A DNA stretch of 42,200 bases from Thioalkalicoccus limnaeus (GCF_041197575.1 NZ_JBDKXB010000028.1:1-42200), one strand, 5' to 3'; shown: positions 7,794-16,375, counted from the first letter of the stretch. The notes: generated from the letters alone by a model not told the origin. A program made the numbers and translations.

Positions 7794-9289
7794 CGCTGAC
7801 GAACTGGCTCCCTGCCCTGATCGTCCTGAGCTCCCTAATCCCGGGGCTGCTGATCTTCGCCCTCAAGGAGGAACAGGTCACCACCCGGACCGTTCTCAAT
7901 ATGTTCGGGGCCACGTTCAAACTCGTGCTCGTCGGCATCATGGTTTGGGGGGTCCTGCAGAACCAGGTCTACGAATCGCGGTGGGTTCTGGCGCCGGGCC
8001 TCGAATTGATCCTGCATGCCGATGCCCTGTCGGTCCTGTTCGTCGTCCTGTCGTCGGGGCTTTGGTTCTTCACAACCATCTACGCGATCGGTTATCTCGA
8101 GGGATCACCGTACCGCAGCCGTTTCTTCGGCTTCTTCAGCCTGTGCGTCTCGGCCACCGTCGGCATCGCGCTCGCGGGGAACCTGATCACCTTCGTCATC
8201 TTCTACGAGATCCTGACGCTGGCGACCTATCCGCTGATCGCCCACCGCGGTACGCCTCAGGCCACCCGCGGGGCCCGCATCTATCTGTACTATACGATGA
8301 CCGGCGGCGCGCTCTTGCTGATCGGAGCCGTCTGGCTGCAGGTCCTGGCCGGGCCGGTCGATTTCGTCGAAGGCGGGGTGCTCGATGTCCTGCCGACGGA
8401 ACTGTCGGGCCAGTTGATCCTGATCTTTTTCCTGATGTTGGCCGGGCTCGGTGTCAAGGCCGCGTTGGTCCCGCTCCATGGCTGGCTGCCGCAGGCCATG
8501 GTGGCGCCCGCGCCGGTCAGCGCGCTGTTGCATGCGGTCGCCGTCGTCAAGGCCGGCGCCTTTGGGATCGTCCGCATCGTCTATGACGTCTATGGCATCG
8601 AGTTCGCGCACTCGCTCGGGCTGCTGACGGCCCTGGCGATCCTCGCGTCGATCACGATCATCTATGGGTCGGTCCAAGCCCTGTTGCAGGATGAGCTCAA
8701 GAAGCGGCTGGCCTATTCGACCGTCAGTCAAGTGTCCTATATCGCGCTCGGCGCCGCGATCTTCGGTCCGGTCGGCACCATCGGCGGGCTGCTCCACCTG
8801 ATCCACCAGGGCATTATGAAGATCACCCTGTTCTTCGGTGCCGGCAACTATGCCGAGACGCTCGGCGTGCACAAGGTCAGCGAACTCAATGGTGTCGGGC
8901 AACGCATGCCTTGGACGACGCTGGCCTTCACGATCGGGGCCTTGGGGATGATCGGCATCCCGCCCGTGGCGGGTTTCATCAGCAAATGGTATCTCGGCGT
9001 CGGGGCCGCCACCGCCGGCATGGACTGGGTGATCTTGGTGCTCGCGGTCAGCAGCCTGCTCAATGCCGCCTATTTCCTGCCGATCCTCTATCGCGCCTGG
9101 TTCCGCGAACCACCGGCGCAATGGCCGAAGGAGTCGATCCCGGCCGGCACCTGGGAAACCAAGTGGACCCTGCTGATGCCACCGGTGATCACCGCCGCCC
9201 TTGCCTTAGCGCTCGGGCTGCTGGCCACGGCGCCCTTCAGCGTCCTGGAGTGGTCGCGACTGATCGCGATCCGCGAGTACGGACTGTGA
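7790..9289 (+). CDS. Antiporter-like subunit 2, NuoM/MnhD-type
   Basis: 499-residue polytopic membrane protein of the NuoL/M/N family. It retains E140 in the TM5 segment FYEILTLATYPLI and K223 in the TM7 segment GLGVKAALVPLHGWLP, then APAPVSALLHAVAVVKAG, and the helix with LIHQGIMKITLFFGAGN. These are the conserved residues of functional proton-pumping subunits. The ATG at 7790 forms an ATGA overlap with the previous stop; a longer upstream reading of the same frame runs through mnhD and is not real. Together with its neighbours it provides the second of three antiporter modules. Whether it replaces MrpA or is a second MrpD cannot be settled by eye. Confidence 0.9.
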   Translation: MTLTNWLPALIVLSSLIPGLLIFALKEEQVTTRTVLNMFGATFKLVLVGIMVWGVLQNQVYESRWVLAPGLELILHADALSVLFVVLSSGLWFFTTIYAIGYLEGSPYRSRFFGFFSLCVSATVGIALAGNLITFVIFYEILTLATYPLIAHRGTPQATRGARIYLYYTMTGGALLLIGAVWLQVLAGPVDFVEGGVLDVLPTELSGQLILIFFLMLAGLGVKAALVPLHGWLPQAMVAPAPVSALLHAVAVVKAGAFGIVRIVYDVYGIEFAHSLGLLTALAILASITIIYGSVQALLQDELKKRLAYSTVSQVSYIALGAAIFGPVGTIGGLLHLIHQGIMKITLFFGAGNYAETLGVHKVSELNGVGQRMPWTTLAFTIGALGMIGIPPVAGFISKWYLGVGAATAGMDWVILVLAVSSLLNAAYFLPILYRAWFREPPAQWPKESIPAGTWETKWTLLMPPVITAALALALGLLATAPFSVLEWSRLIAIREYGL

Positions 9290-10974
9290 GCGGCTTGCTC
9301 CTGATCGCGGCCTGGGCCTGGCCGCTGGCGTTGGCCGCGGTCGCGCACCGACCTGGGTTCTGGTGGTCCCCGATGGTCGGCGTGATCCCGGCACTTCTCG
9401 TGCTCGCGGTGCTGCCCACCGAGTCTGCACCCTTCGTGATCCCATGGATGCTGTTCGGAGCCACCTTCGCCCTCGATACCCTCGGTTGGGCCTTTCTCGC
9501 CTTTTCGTCGCTCTTGTGGGCCGTCACGAGCGTTTTCGTCAGCGACCGGCAACGCTGGGGGCCTCGCGCCGGACGCCTGCGCGTGTTCTTCCTGCTCGCG
9601 ATGGGCGGCAATCTGATGCTGATCCTGGCCGCTGACGGAATCAGCTTCTTCGTTGGTTTCGCGTTGATGGGCCTCGCCGCGTACGGTCTCGTCGCTCACC
9701 AGGGGGGAGAGCAACGGCGCCGCGCCGGTCGGCTTTATCTTGCTTGGACCATCGTCGGCGAGGTGGCGCTCTTCTCTGGGTTGGTCTTGGCCGCCCACCA
9801 GGCTGCCGGTCATCTGGGGCTCGCGGCCCTCGCCGCCGGTGCCGCCGAGTCGCAACTGGCCTTTCTTCTGATCCTGATGGGCTTCGGCATCAAAGCTGCC
9901 CTGCCCGGGCTTCACCCCTGGCTCCCAGTGACCTATGGCCACGCCCCGAGCGCAACGGCCGCCATCCTCTCCAGCGCGATGATCAAGGCCGGTCTGCTCG
10001 GTTGGCTACGCTTCCTGCCGCTCGGCGGCGAGCCGCTCCCCATTTGGGGAGAAACCCTGGTCTGGCTCGGCCTGATCGCAGTCTTCGGGGCTTCGCTCAT
10101 CGGTCTGACGCAACGCCTGCCTGGCGCGATCCTCGGCTATTCGAGCATCGCCAAGATGGGGATCCTCGTGCTCGGTCTTGGCCTGATCTTGATCGATCCC
10201 GCCCTGGCGCCGGCTGGCATCCTCGCCCTGACGCTGTTCGCCGCCCATCATGCACTGGTCAAAGGCGGACTGTTCCTCGGGGTGGAGCTGCGTCGCAACC
10301 TGCCGCGCCCATCCCGCGTCGCCCCACTGGTACCGATCGGCCTCTTAGGGCTCGCCTTGGCGCTCAGCGACGCCCCTTGGTCCAGCGGCGCCCTGGCCAA
10401 ACACCAGCTCGAACCCTTGCTGACTTCCGGCGATTGGGCGTGGCTCAAGTCGGCGCTGACCTGGGCGACGGTCGGCACCCTGCTCCTGATGGCCCGGCTT
10501 CTGTGGGTGCTCTGGCGCCTGCCCGCCAGCGAGACCACCACGAGCCCCGCCGGCCTCTGGGCCTGGGGCCTGTTGCTTGTGGTCATCATCGGCTTTCCGT
10601 TCGTGCTCGGCGAAGGCCAGGACTGGTCCGGGACAGCCTGGCCGCTCGCGATCGGCATCGCGATCGCGATCCCGTTCGCGCTGTTGGCCTGGTGGCGTCC
10701 CCACTGGACACGTGGACTGATCGGCCTGATCCCACCCGGAGACATCCTGGTCGTCGCTCGTCCCCTGCGGCGGCTGGTCGCGAGGCGGCTCGGCCCAGTG
10801 CGAGGGCTTTGGAACCGGGCCCGTGCGGCTGGCATAGGACTGCTGCAACGGATCCGCCCATCGCCTTCCGACACGAACCATGATCCCGAACGTGCGCTGC
10901 GCGATTGGGTGATGGTCGGTGTGCTGTGGCTTGGCATCATCGCGCTCCTCGCGATCCTGCTTCTCGCCCAGTAA
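9286..10974 (+). CDS. Antiporter-like subunit 3, divergent NuoL/M-type lacking the TM5 glutamate
   Basis: 562-residue polytopic membrane protein, last gene of the operon. It has the TM7 lysine K203 in GFGIKAALPGLHPWLP, then YGHAPSATAAILSSAMIKAGLLG, and HHALVKGGLFL, so family membership is firm. However, the TM5 glutamate conserved in the two preceding paralogues is replaced by alanine (A126 in FFVGFALMGLAAYGLV). The region after about residue 360 is also divergent, and the chain ends in a hydrophilic Arg-rich stretch followed by a single C-terminal helix (about 545-560), reminiscent of the tail anchoring seen in NuoL-like proteins. Start: GTG at 9286 overlapping the previous stop (GTGA). The 3' end overlaps the convergent ATP-grasp gene by 38 nt. 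Confidence 0.87.
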   Translation: MSGLLLIAAWAWPLALAAVAHRPGFWWSPMVGVIPALLVLAVLPTESAPFVIPWMLFGATFALDTLGWAFLAFSSLLWAVTSVFVSDRQRWGPRAGRLRVFFLLAMGGNLMLILAADGISFFVGFALMGLAAYGLVAHQGGEQRRRAGRLYLAWTIVGEVALFSGLVLAAHQAAGHLGLAALAAGAAESQLAFLLILMGFGIKAALPGLHPWLPVTYGHAPSATAAILSSAMIKAGLLGWLRFLPLGGEPLPIWGETLVWLGLIAVFGASLIGLTQRLPGAILGYSSIAKMGILVLGLGLILIDPALAPAGILALTLFAAHHALVKGGLFLGVELRRNLPRPSRVAPLVPIGLLGLALALSDAPWSSGALAKHQLEPLLTSGDWAWLKSALTWATVGTLLLMARLLWVLWRLPASETTTSPAGLWAWGLLLVVIIGFPFVLGEGQDWSGTAWPLAIGIAIAIPFALLAWWRPHWTRGLIGLIPPGDILVVARPLRRLVARRLGPVRGLWNRARAAGIGLLQRIRPSPSDTNHDPERALRDWVMVGVLWLGIIALLAILLLAQ

Positions 10975-12010
10975 CCAGCCGGATCCCCCCTTCGAGCAGT
11001 GCCACATAGGCTCCGACGTCCAGTGTCGGTTGCCAATCGCCTGGCAACGAGCCCACCGCCGAGCGGAGTGCCATCAAAGGCAGATTGACGCCGGCGACAC
11101 GGCACAGGTCGATCCCACCGGACGGACGCGGGTTGATCTCCAACAGGCATTCACGGCCATCGGCCCGCTCCCGGGTCTGGAAATTGAAGATGCCGTGGAG
11201 TCGAAACAGGCCGGCCAGTCGTCGGGCAAGGTCTAGCGTCGCGGCTCGCTGCTCGATCAACTGGCCGCGGCCAGTGCCCTTGCGCCTTATCACGGCGGCG
11301 CGCAAGACGCCGTGTTCGGCGAGACAATCGACGGAGCGCTCGGGTCCGGGCAGGTATTCCATCAGCAAAAACACGCGTTGTTCCTTGTTGAGATCGAGCC
11401 ACCGGGCGATCTCATCGGCCGAGGCGTGCTGGACGTCGTTATCGAGCCAGCGATCGAAAGGCGACCGGCTGGCGTCGATGATGCGGAAGCCGCCGCCAAA
11501 GATGCCGCGGGCCGGCTTGATGCAGAGCGGTTCCTCGTGGTCGCGCGCAAGCTCCCGGTAGGCCTCTCGGAACCCGAGGCTGGTTACGACCGGGCGGTGG
11601 ACAGGCAGCGCGATCTCCGGGGCCGCCTGGGCCAGATACGCGAGAAAGGTCTGCTTGTTGTCGAGCCGCTCGAAGGTCGCGAGGTCCGGGACCGGAAGCA
11701 TCCAGTGCAGCCCGTCACGGCGCAGTCGGTGCGCGTTACGCAGCAATCCGCGCCAACGCGACTGCGGCCAGACGATGGTGATCCCTTCGCGGGCGCACAG
11801 ATCGACGAGCCAGTCGGCATAAGCCGCATCGTCGAGCTGCGCCGGTTCGAGGTGCAAGCGCTCGGCGGTCACGGCCAACGGCGTGATCGCGGTGTGGTAG
11901 CTTGCCTGCACGCGAAACTCGCCGGGCACCATCTCGTCGCGAATTCCGCGCACGACCTGGGCGACCGACGACAACCCGCGCGTGAACAGGACCCCGACCG
12001 GTGCAGCCAT
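10937..12010 (-). CDS. ATP-grasp domain protein (carboxylate ligase-like)
   Basis: 357-residue predicted ATP-dependent carboxylate-amine or carboxylate-thiol ligase of unknown substrate. ATP-grasp features are the nucleotide-binding lysine in PLCIKPARGIFGGGF, the adenine-binding strand FLLMEYLPGPERSVDCL, and the metal-binding LLEINPRPSGGIDL (E and N as Mg2+ ligands). The order pre-ATP-grasp domain (1-120), then ATP-grasp (120-330), is as in carbamoyl-phosphate synthase-like ligases. I chose ATG 12010 because MAAPVGVLFTRGLSSVAQ starts a Rossmann-like strand; upstream in-frame sequence is Arg/Cys-rich and unlike a protein. It is the third gene after the symporter and the phosphoesterase (74-nt gap) and its end overlaps the antiporter operon's end. 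Confidence 0.8.
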   Translation of the reverse strand: MAAPVGVLFTRGLSSVAQVVRGIRDEMVPGEFRVQASYHTAITPLAVTAERLHLEPAQLDDAAYADWLVDLCAREGITIVWPQSRWRGLLRNAHRLRRDGLHWMLPVPDLATFERLDNKQTFLAYLAQAAPEIALPVHRPVVTSLGFREAYRELARDHEEPLCIKPARGIFGGGFRIIDASRSPFDRWLDNDVQHASADEIARWLDLNKEQRVFLLMEYLPGPERSVDCLAEHGVLRAAVIRRKGTGRGQLIEQRAATLDLARRLAGLFRLHGIFNFQTRERADGRECLLEINPRPSGGIDLCRVAGVNLPLMALRSAVGSLPGDWQPTLDVGAYVALLEGGIRLVTGREAGSRGAR

Positions 12011-12084
12011 GCTCGAGCAGTCCCGAAGATCGCGGCAGGTTCCGCCACGCGCACACAAGTCCCCGCATCCAACGCCGACCGGGA

Positions 12085-13056
12085 TCATTGCGACACGCGG
12101 CAGGCCGCGTTCGCGTGGTGATCGGGCCCATCTGTGATGCGGCGACGGTAGCTGAGCATCGCCGGTGACCCGGGCGGCCAAACCCGATCGAAACGCTGCA
12201 GGAAGGCTTCGCGATCCCATGGCACAAGGATCGCATCGATGTAGGCATCCCTTACCCGCGTTCGGCAAGCGCTCGCGTGGTCATCCGGCAACACCGCGGC
12301 GTGCCTGGCGACACGCGTGATCATGACGCGGCTGTCGTCCTTGAAGTCCGGCATGCCGGCCGACCCGTTGTTGAACACCGCTCGGTCGCCGGGAAAACCC
12401 TGGGCGAAACAACGACAGGTATGGCTGCTCGCCAGCAGGTCCACATCGGCCTCCCGGAACCATTGTTCTAGCCGTGGATCGCTGTGACCGACGGGCGGCA
12501 TCGCATCGAGTTCGAGACCCCAGCCCGCGAGGCTGTCCGGATCCCCATGGACCACGCCGATGCGGCAATCTCCGACCTGGAGCCGCCGTTGCGGGGGCAG
12601 GCCGCGGAGACCACTCACGAGATCGTCAGCACGGCGCGCAGCCTCCTGCAGCCGCGCGATGATCGCGTTCGACCAGGCCACCGTCTGGTCCGGGGTCGAG
12701 GCCGGGTAGGCGCAACCGCACCCTGCGCCGGGTTGCGGATCGATCAGTTCGGCCTCCACGTTGCCCAGGCTCGCGGCGTGGGCGCTGACGCGTCGCTGTA
12801 CGTCTGCGAACCACTGGGGTTCCGCGTCGAACCAGTGGAAGTCTCCGTTGACCACCAGTTGTGGTTGCGGGAGGCCCATCGCCACTTCGTGGGCGGCCAG
12901 CGCCTCGATCGCATCCAGTGCTTGAAGGTTTCCGTAAAGACCGCCGACAATGAAAACGCTGTGTGCGTGCAGCGGAGCCAGCTTCGCGATCGTCGCGGCC
13001 CGGGTCCGGTAGGTGACGGGGCAAAGGCGCCCGGGCGATGCACTCGCGGTAGCCAT
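12085..13056 (-). CDS. Metallophosphoesterase-like protein with altered metal-ligand motifs
   Basis: 323-residue protein with a calcineurin-like layout but unusual signatures. Where metallophosphoesterases have (S)DxHGN, this has VGGLYGN (38-43), losing the Asp and His ligands. The second motif appears as NGDFHWFD (70-77). The GNH(D/E) motif is GNVE (98-101). Later motifs are VVHGDPDSL (170-175) and SSHTC (210-214). A cysteine pair CGC lies at 113-115. The overall fold can still be guessed; metal content and activity cannot. ATG 13056 gives MATASASPG and lies 5 nt from the symporter stop, so the two genes are almost certainly co-transcribed. In-frame sequence upstream of it is a shadow of the symporter gene. 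Confidence 0.75.
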   Translation of the reverse strand: MATASASPGRLCPVTYRTRAATIAKLAPLHAHSVFIVGGLYGNLQALDAIEALAAHEVAMGLPQPQLVVNGDFHWFDAEPQWFADVQRRVSAHAASLGNVEAELIDPQPGAGCGCAYPASTPDQTVAWSNAIIARLQEAARRADDLVSGLRGLPPQRRLQVGDCRIGVVHGDPDSLAGWGLELDAMPPVGHSDPRLEQWFREADVDLLASSHTCRCFAQGFPGDRAVFNNGSAGMPDFKDDSRVMITRVARHAAVLPDDHASACRTRVRDAYIDAILVPWDREAFLQRFDRVWPPGSPAMLSYRRRITDGPDHHANAACRVSQ

Positions 13057-13061
13057 CGACT

Positions 13062-14450
13062 TCAGGCCGGCGCGTCCATCGGGCCCCGGTCGCCCAATGC
13101 GAAGGCGGCCAGGCCAACCCCGAGGGCGATGAGGTTCAGAAGCAGCAATTTGCTGTAGTCGTGGCTGAAACCCGTCAGCGTACCGATCCAGCCCAGGTAG
13201 CCCGAGCTCTCCAGAAAATAGAGGATCGCGGCGCCGACGGCGGCCAACACGGCGACGGCGAGCGCCGCGGGTGCGACACGCCGATTCAGGCCGATACTCC
13301 AAATGATCACCGGGGTCAGGAACATCGCCGCGGTCCCGCTCACCGCCACGGCGGCGAACAGGTCCTGTGTGCCGAAGAACACCATCAGCAGACCGAGCAG
13401 CGCGAACACAGCCATCGCGATGCGTCCTTGTGCGGGTGCCCCCCGCCCGAGACCCATGTCGACCACGGCGAGCTTGGCGGTGCTGGAAAAGGTGGAATCC
13501 ATCGTCGAAGCGGCCGAGATCACCAGCGCCACGCCGAGCAGCAGCGCGGCCGGCTGCCCCATCATGCGGGTGAGCGTGTCGAGAAAGGCCTCTTCGCCGC
13601 TGCGGTGCAGTCCGGTGAAGACGCCAAGCAAGCCGAAGGCCAGGATCAGCAGCGACGAGATCCAGAAGGCCTGCACGAAGCTGCGTCGGGTCGTGCTCCG
13701 GTCGGCCAGAAAACCCCGGTCGGTCATCACCGGGTCGTGCAGCGGATAGCTCAACACCTGGAGGAGTGCGACCAGCAGCAGGATCCAGCCGGGGCTGACC
13801 GGATCCGGACTGCTCGCCAGAATCGCTCCGGCGTCGAACTCGGGTGCGAAAAGCATCATGACAAAAAGCACCGTGAGCAGTATCGCCAGCGTCCCGAACT
13901 GCAGCACGTCGGTTCGGAGGGAGGCGTGCAATCCGCCCAGCATCGAGTAGCCCAGCGTGACGCCGGCCACTGCGAGGATGGCGGTGGCATAAGCGAGGCT
14001 GCCGGTCGCACCGAACACGATGCCGACGACCAGAAGGTTGGCGAATACCTCGGAGACCAGTCGAACGCCGATCAGCAGATTGAAGCTACCGGTGCCCAGT
14101 CGGCCGAACCGGGCCTGCATGAAACTCTGGATGTTGCGAGCCCCGTGACGAAAGCGGAGCTGGTCGACGATCCATCCGCCGGTCAGGAACGACAGGTAGT
14201 AGGCGGTGTAGGCCAGCGCGCCGGCGATGCCGAAGAAATAGCCGAGGATCGCGGCGTTGAGCAGCGAACGCGCGAAGATCCAGGTGGTAACCTGGGAGAA
14301 GGTCAGGGTCCAGACGCCGGGTTTCGTTCCCGCCGGGCTCGAGCCGAAGAAGAATCCATCGGCCGTTCGGGCGCGCGGGGCCAAGGCGAAGCTGGCGGCA
14401 GCGAAGGCGACCAGAATCCCGGAAAGGAGCACGAGCGAAAGATCGGTCAT
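13062..14450 (-). CDS. Sodium:solute symporter (SSS) family transporter
   Basis: 462-residue inner-membrane secondary transporter with about 12-13 hydrophobic segments. Family features include the N-terminal GFFFGSSPAGTKPGVWTLTFSQVTTWIF region, GYSMLGGLHASLRTDVLQF (the SSS motif around spans 5-6), a GATGSLAYATAI segment and the AASTMDSTFSSTAKLAVVD signature of span 8, which contributes the sodium-coordinating Ser/Thr. The substrate is unknown. ATG 14450 (MTDLSLVLL) is chosen because the upstream extension is polar and not conserved-looking; GGGAG lies upstream at somewhat long spacing. The stop is 5 nt from the phosphoesterase ATG, making a transporter-led three-gene unit with the ATP-grasp protein. 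Confidence 0.88.
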   Translation of the reverse strand: MTDLSLVLLSGILVAFAAASFALAPRARTADGFFFGSSPAGTKPGVWTLTFSQVTTWIFARSLLNAAILGYFFGIAGALAYTAYYLSFLTGGWIVDQLRFRHGARNIQSFMQARFGRLGTGSFNLLIGVRLVSEVFANLLVVGIVFGATGSLAYATAILAVAGVTLGYSMLGGLHASLRTDVLQFGTLAILLTVLFVMMLFAPEFDAGAILASSPDPVSPGWILLLVALLQVLSYPLHDPVMTDRGFLADRSTTRRSFVQAFWISSLLILAFGLLGVFTGLHRSGEEAFLDTLTRMMGQPAALLLGVALVISAASTMDSTFSSTAKLAVVDMGLGRGAPAQGRIAMAVFALLGLLMVFFGTQDLFAAVAVSGTAAMFLTPVIIWSIGLNRRVAPAALAVAVLAAVGAAILYFLESSGYLGWIGTLTGFSHDYSKLLLLNLIALGVGLAAFALGDRGPMDAPA

Positions 14451-14861
14451 GGTTCGAACATCTCCCGGCGGTTCAACGGCGCGGTGGGCGAGCAGGCTGC
14501 GGTAGTTCACAGCCAGGTTCCGTGAAGCAGACGGCCTGCGAGGCGACAAGACTCCTCAACGCGCAATTCGATGAAGGCACAACGGGCGCCTTCCCAGACT
14601 CACCCAGTTGGTGCGGCGTTGCGTCGCTTCATTATCACTGAATCCGAGGCCGATTGGACCTCCCATGCCGAGTGCGACGATGAAGGGGCACGTCATGGTA
14701 GTCGGTTGGGCACTCGCCCCCTGCCAACGGCATCCGCCCGCGACGCTCGGCGCAGAGCTGTCGCGGCCGCGCCATCGCCGACTCGAGAAGTCCACGATAC
14801 CGAATTCCGGACAATCCGCCGAAATCCGCCACCAGCCTCGCCGGCACAGCGAGCCCGCCTA
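14451..14861. other. Intergenic stretch between hupD and the symporter gene
   Basis: About 410 bp between two minus-strand genes. It should hold the promoter of the symporter operon and the end of the hup transcript, but I see no hairpin with a T-run and no clear -35/-10 pair. Short open frames on both strands have no recognisable protein features. I found no tRNA-like or repeat structure here. Confidence 0.5.
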
Positions 14862-15542
14862 TTATTGTTCGACCCGCCCCGATCGAGTGCGCAGGCGGGA
14901 CAGGACGCGGGCATCGCCGCGGCGATAGGCGGCCGCCGCGCTCGGGCGCTCGGCTTCGTACGGGGCAAGCGCGAGCGACGGGTGGGTGAGTCCGCCCAGC
15001 GGGTCTGCGGTCGAGTCAGGGCAGGTTTCGGCGACGATGCCGAAATCGGCGAGGTAGGCCAGCGCCAACGCGATGGCGGGCTCGATCTGGGCCTTCACGG
15101 CCGGCCGGAGGCTGCCGCCATAGTCATCCAGTTCGACCGGCTGCACACCGATCAGCAGAAGGTTCTTGGGGAACTCGCCGAGCAGGGCCGCGAGCGCCAG
15201 CACCTCCTGGAAGCCCGTTTGGTGCAGGCTCATCTTCTTCGCGCCGAGGTACTTGGGGACCTCGTCACCCTCGACCCGCATCAGGGTCCCGGGCGATAAG
15301 CCATAGTCGATCGCATCGAAGACGACGAGGATGTCCGCGGCCCGGACCCGGTCGAGCAGATTGAGCCCCTGGGTACCACCGTCGAGCAGCGCGACCTGCG
15401 CCGGGAAACGCCAACGTTGCTGCAAGACCTCGACGACGCGCACACCGAAGCCTTCGTCGGCCCACAGCAGATTCCCGATGCCGAGGATCAGCACCCGCGG
15501 CGGGCCGGCATCCGGCCGCGCCGCCGGCGGCCGGCCCCTCAT
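14862..15542 (-). CDS. hupD: Hydrogenase maturation protease HupD
   Basis: 226-residue cytoplasmic endopeptidase that removes the C-terminal extension of the [NiFe]-hydrogenase large subunit once nickel is inserted. The HybD/HupD fold is clear: VLILGIGNLLWADEGFGVRV with the nickel-sensing E30, then VVFDAIDYG with D76, and KMSLHQTGFQEVL with H107. These three are the known metal-binding positions in this family. The start forms an ATGA overlap with hupC (15539-15542). It is the last hup gene; hupH, hupI and hupR, which follow in some purple bacteria, are not found downstream. The C-terminal 35 residues are Arg-rich and not typical. Confidence 0.93.
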   Translation of the reverse strand: MRGRPPAARPDAGPPRVLILGIGNLLWADEGFGVRVVEVLQQRWRFPAQVALLDGGTQGLNLLDRVRAADILVVFDAIDYGLSPGTLMRVEGDEVPKYLGAKKMSLHQTGFQEVLALAALLGEFPKNLLLIGVQPVELDDYGGSLRPAVKAQIEPAIALALAYLADFGIVAETCPDSTADPLGGLTHPSLALAPYEAERPSAAAAYRRGDARVLSRLRTRSGRVEQ

Positions 15543-16231
15543 GGCCGGTCATCCTTGAACATCCGCCAACCGCTGATCATGGTGCTGATCAGGCTCTGGC
15601 GCGACATGATGTCCTCGCGGATCGCGGTGTAGACGTGCAGCATCACGAAGACGACGATGATCCACATGCCCCAGTGGTGCCACATCCGCACGTCCTGGCT
15701 CTGGCCGACGAACGGGATGACCCAGCCGAACAACTGATCCTGCCAGCTACCGAGACCCGTCTGCTCCGAGTAGAGGGCGAAGCCGGTGACGATCATGACC
15801 AGGCCGCCGACCGTGATGATGGTGACCATGAAGAGGTGGGCGAGCGGGTTGTGGCCGACATATTTCTTGGGCTCCTTCTCGAGAAAGGCGTACCAGCGCA
15901 CCTCGTGCGCCAGCTCGCGCCAGAAACTCGCCCGCCAGAAAGGCAGCGTGAAGAGCTGCCGCGCATAGCGATTGCCGACGAAGGCCCAGTAGATCCGGAA
16001 CAGGAAGCCGACGGCAAAGACATAGGCCGTCGCGAAATGGGCGAAACGGATATAGCCCATCAAAAAGTGGTCGCTGGCCTCACCCGGCAGCGACGGGGGT
16101 GGATTGGCGATCAGGTAGCCAGTGATCGCCAGGATGGTGATCGCCAAGGCGTTGATCCAGTGCCAGGCCCGCAAGGGAGCCTGGTAGACGTAAACGGCCG
16201 TCTGTTTGACCTGTGGCAGACCGTTGGGCAT
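15539..16231 (-). CDS. hupC: [NiFe]-hydrogenase cytochrome b subunit HupC
   Basis: 230-residue inner-membrane di-heme cytochrome b that anchors the HupSL dimer and passes electrons from H2 to quinone. Four spans are visible. Candidate heme-ligand histidines sit in RAWHWINAL (span 1), RFAHFATAYVF (span 2), and WHHWGMWIIVVFVMLHVYTAIREDIM (span 4). Length is normal for HupC/HyaC. It is separated from hupL by 202 bp containing a hairpin, an unusually wide gap for this otherwise overlapping operon, and overlaps hupD by 4 nt. Confidence 0.93.
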   Translation of the reverse strand: MPNGLPQVKQTAVYVYQAPLRAWHWINALAITILAITGYLIANPPPSLPGEASDHFLMGYIRFAHFATAYVFAVGFLFRIYWAFVGNRYARQLFTLPFWRASFWRELAHEVRWYAFLEKEPKKYVGHNPLAHLFMVTIITVGGLVMIVTGFALYSEQTGLGSWQDQLFGWVIPFVGQSQDVRMWHHWGMWIIVVFVMLHVYTAIREDIMSRQSLISTMISGWRMFKDDRP

Positions 16232-16355
16232 GGGATGTCCTCCGCGCGCTCACGCTGGAATAGTCGATCGTGGACGATGCTCGTTATCGAGGGTTGCAAA
16301 AGTCATCGCAGACGGCGCGCTGCGACACGCTGCAAGGACGTCCGTGTCAGCTCGG

Positions 16356-16375
16356 CGGCGGGATCCCTCCCGCCG
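16356..16375 (-). other. Hairpin in the hupL-hupC intergenic gap
   Basis: A perfect 8-bp inverted repeat, CGGCGGGA (16356-16363) and TCCCGCCG (16368-16375), with a 4-nt loop TCCC. It lies 58 nt downstream of the hupL stop, within the 202-nt gap before hupC. No T-run follows on the minus strand, so it is less likely a full terminator than an mRNA-stabilising or attenuating structure that would keep hupSL above hupCD. The sequence shows the structure only; its function is inferred. Confidence 0.5.

Noticed and set aside
8105..9121. A 338-codon minus-strand frame over the second antiporter-like gene
   Set aside because: Charged low-complexity sequence with no motif; the plus strand encodes a canonical membrane protein.
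5119..10974. Membrane-bound hydrogenase (Mbh) or complex I fragment
   Set aside because: No hydrogenase-like or NuoB/C/D/I-type redox subunit in the operon; the hup genes 4 kb further are a separate uptake hydrogenase on the other strand.
13161..14525. A 454-codon open frame antisense to the symporter gene
   Set aside because: Sequence is Gln/Arg/Asp-rich low-complexity typical of antisense GC-rich coding DNA, and the opposite strand encodes a clear SSS transporter.
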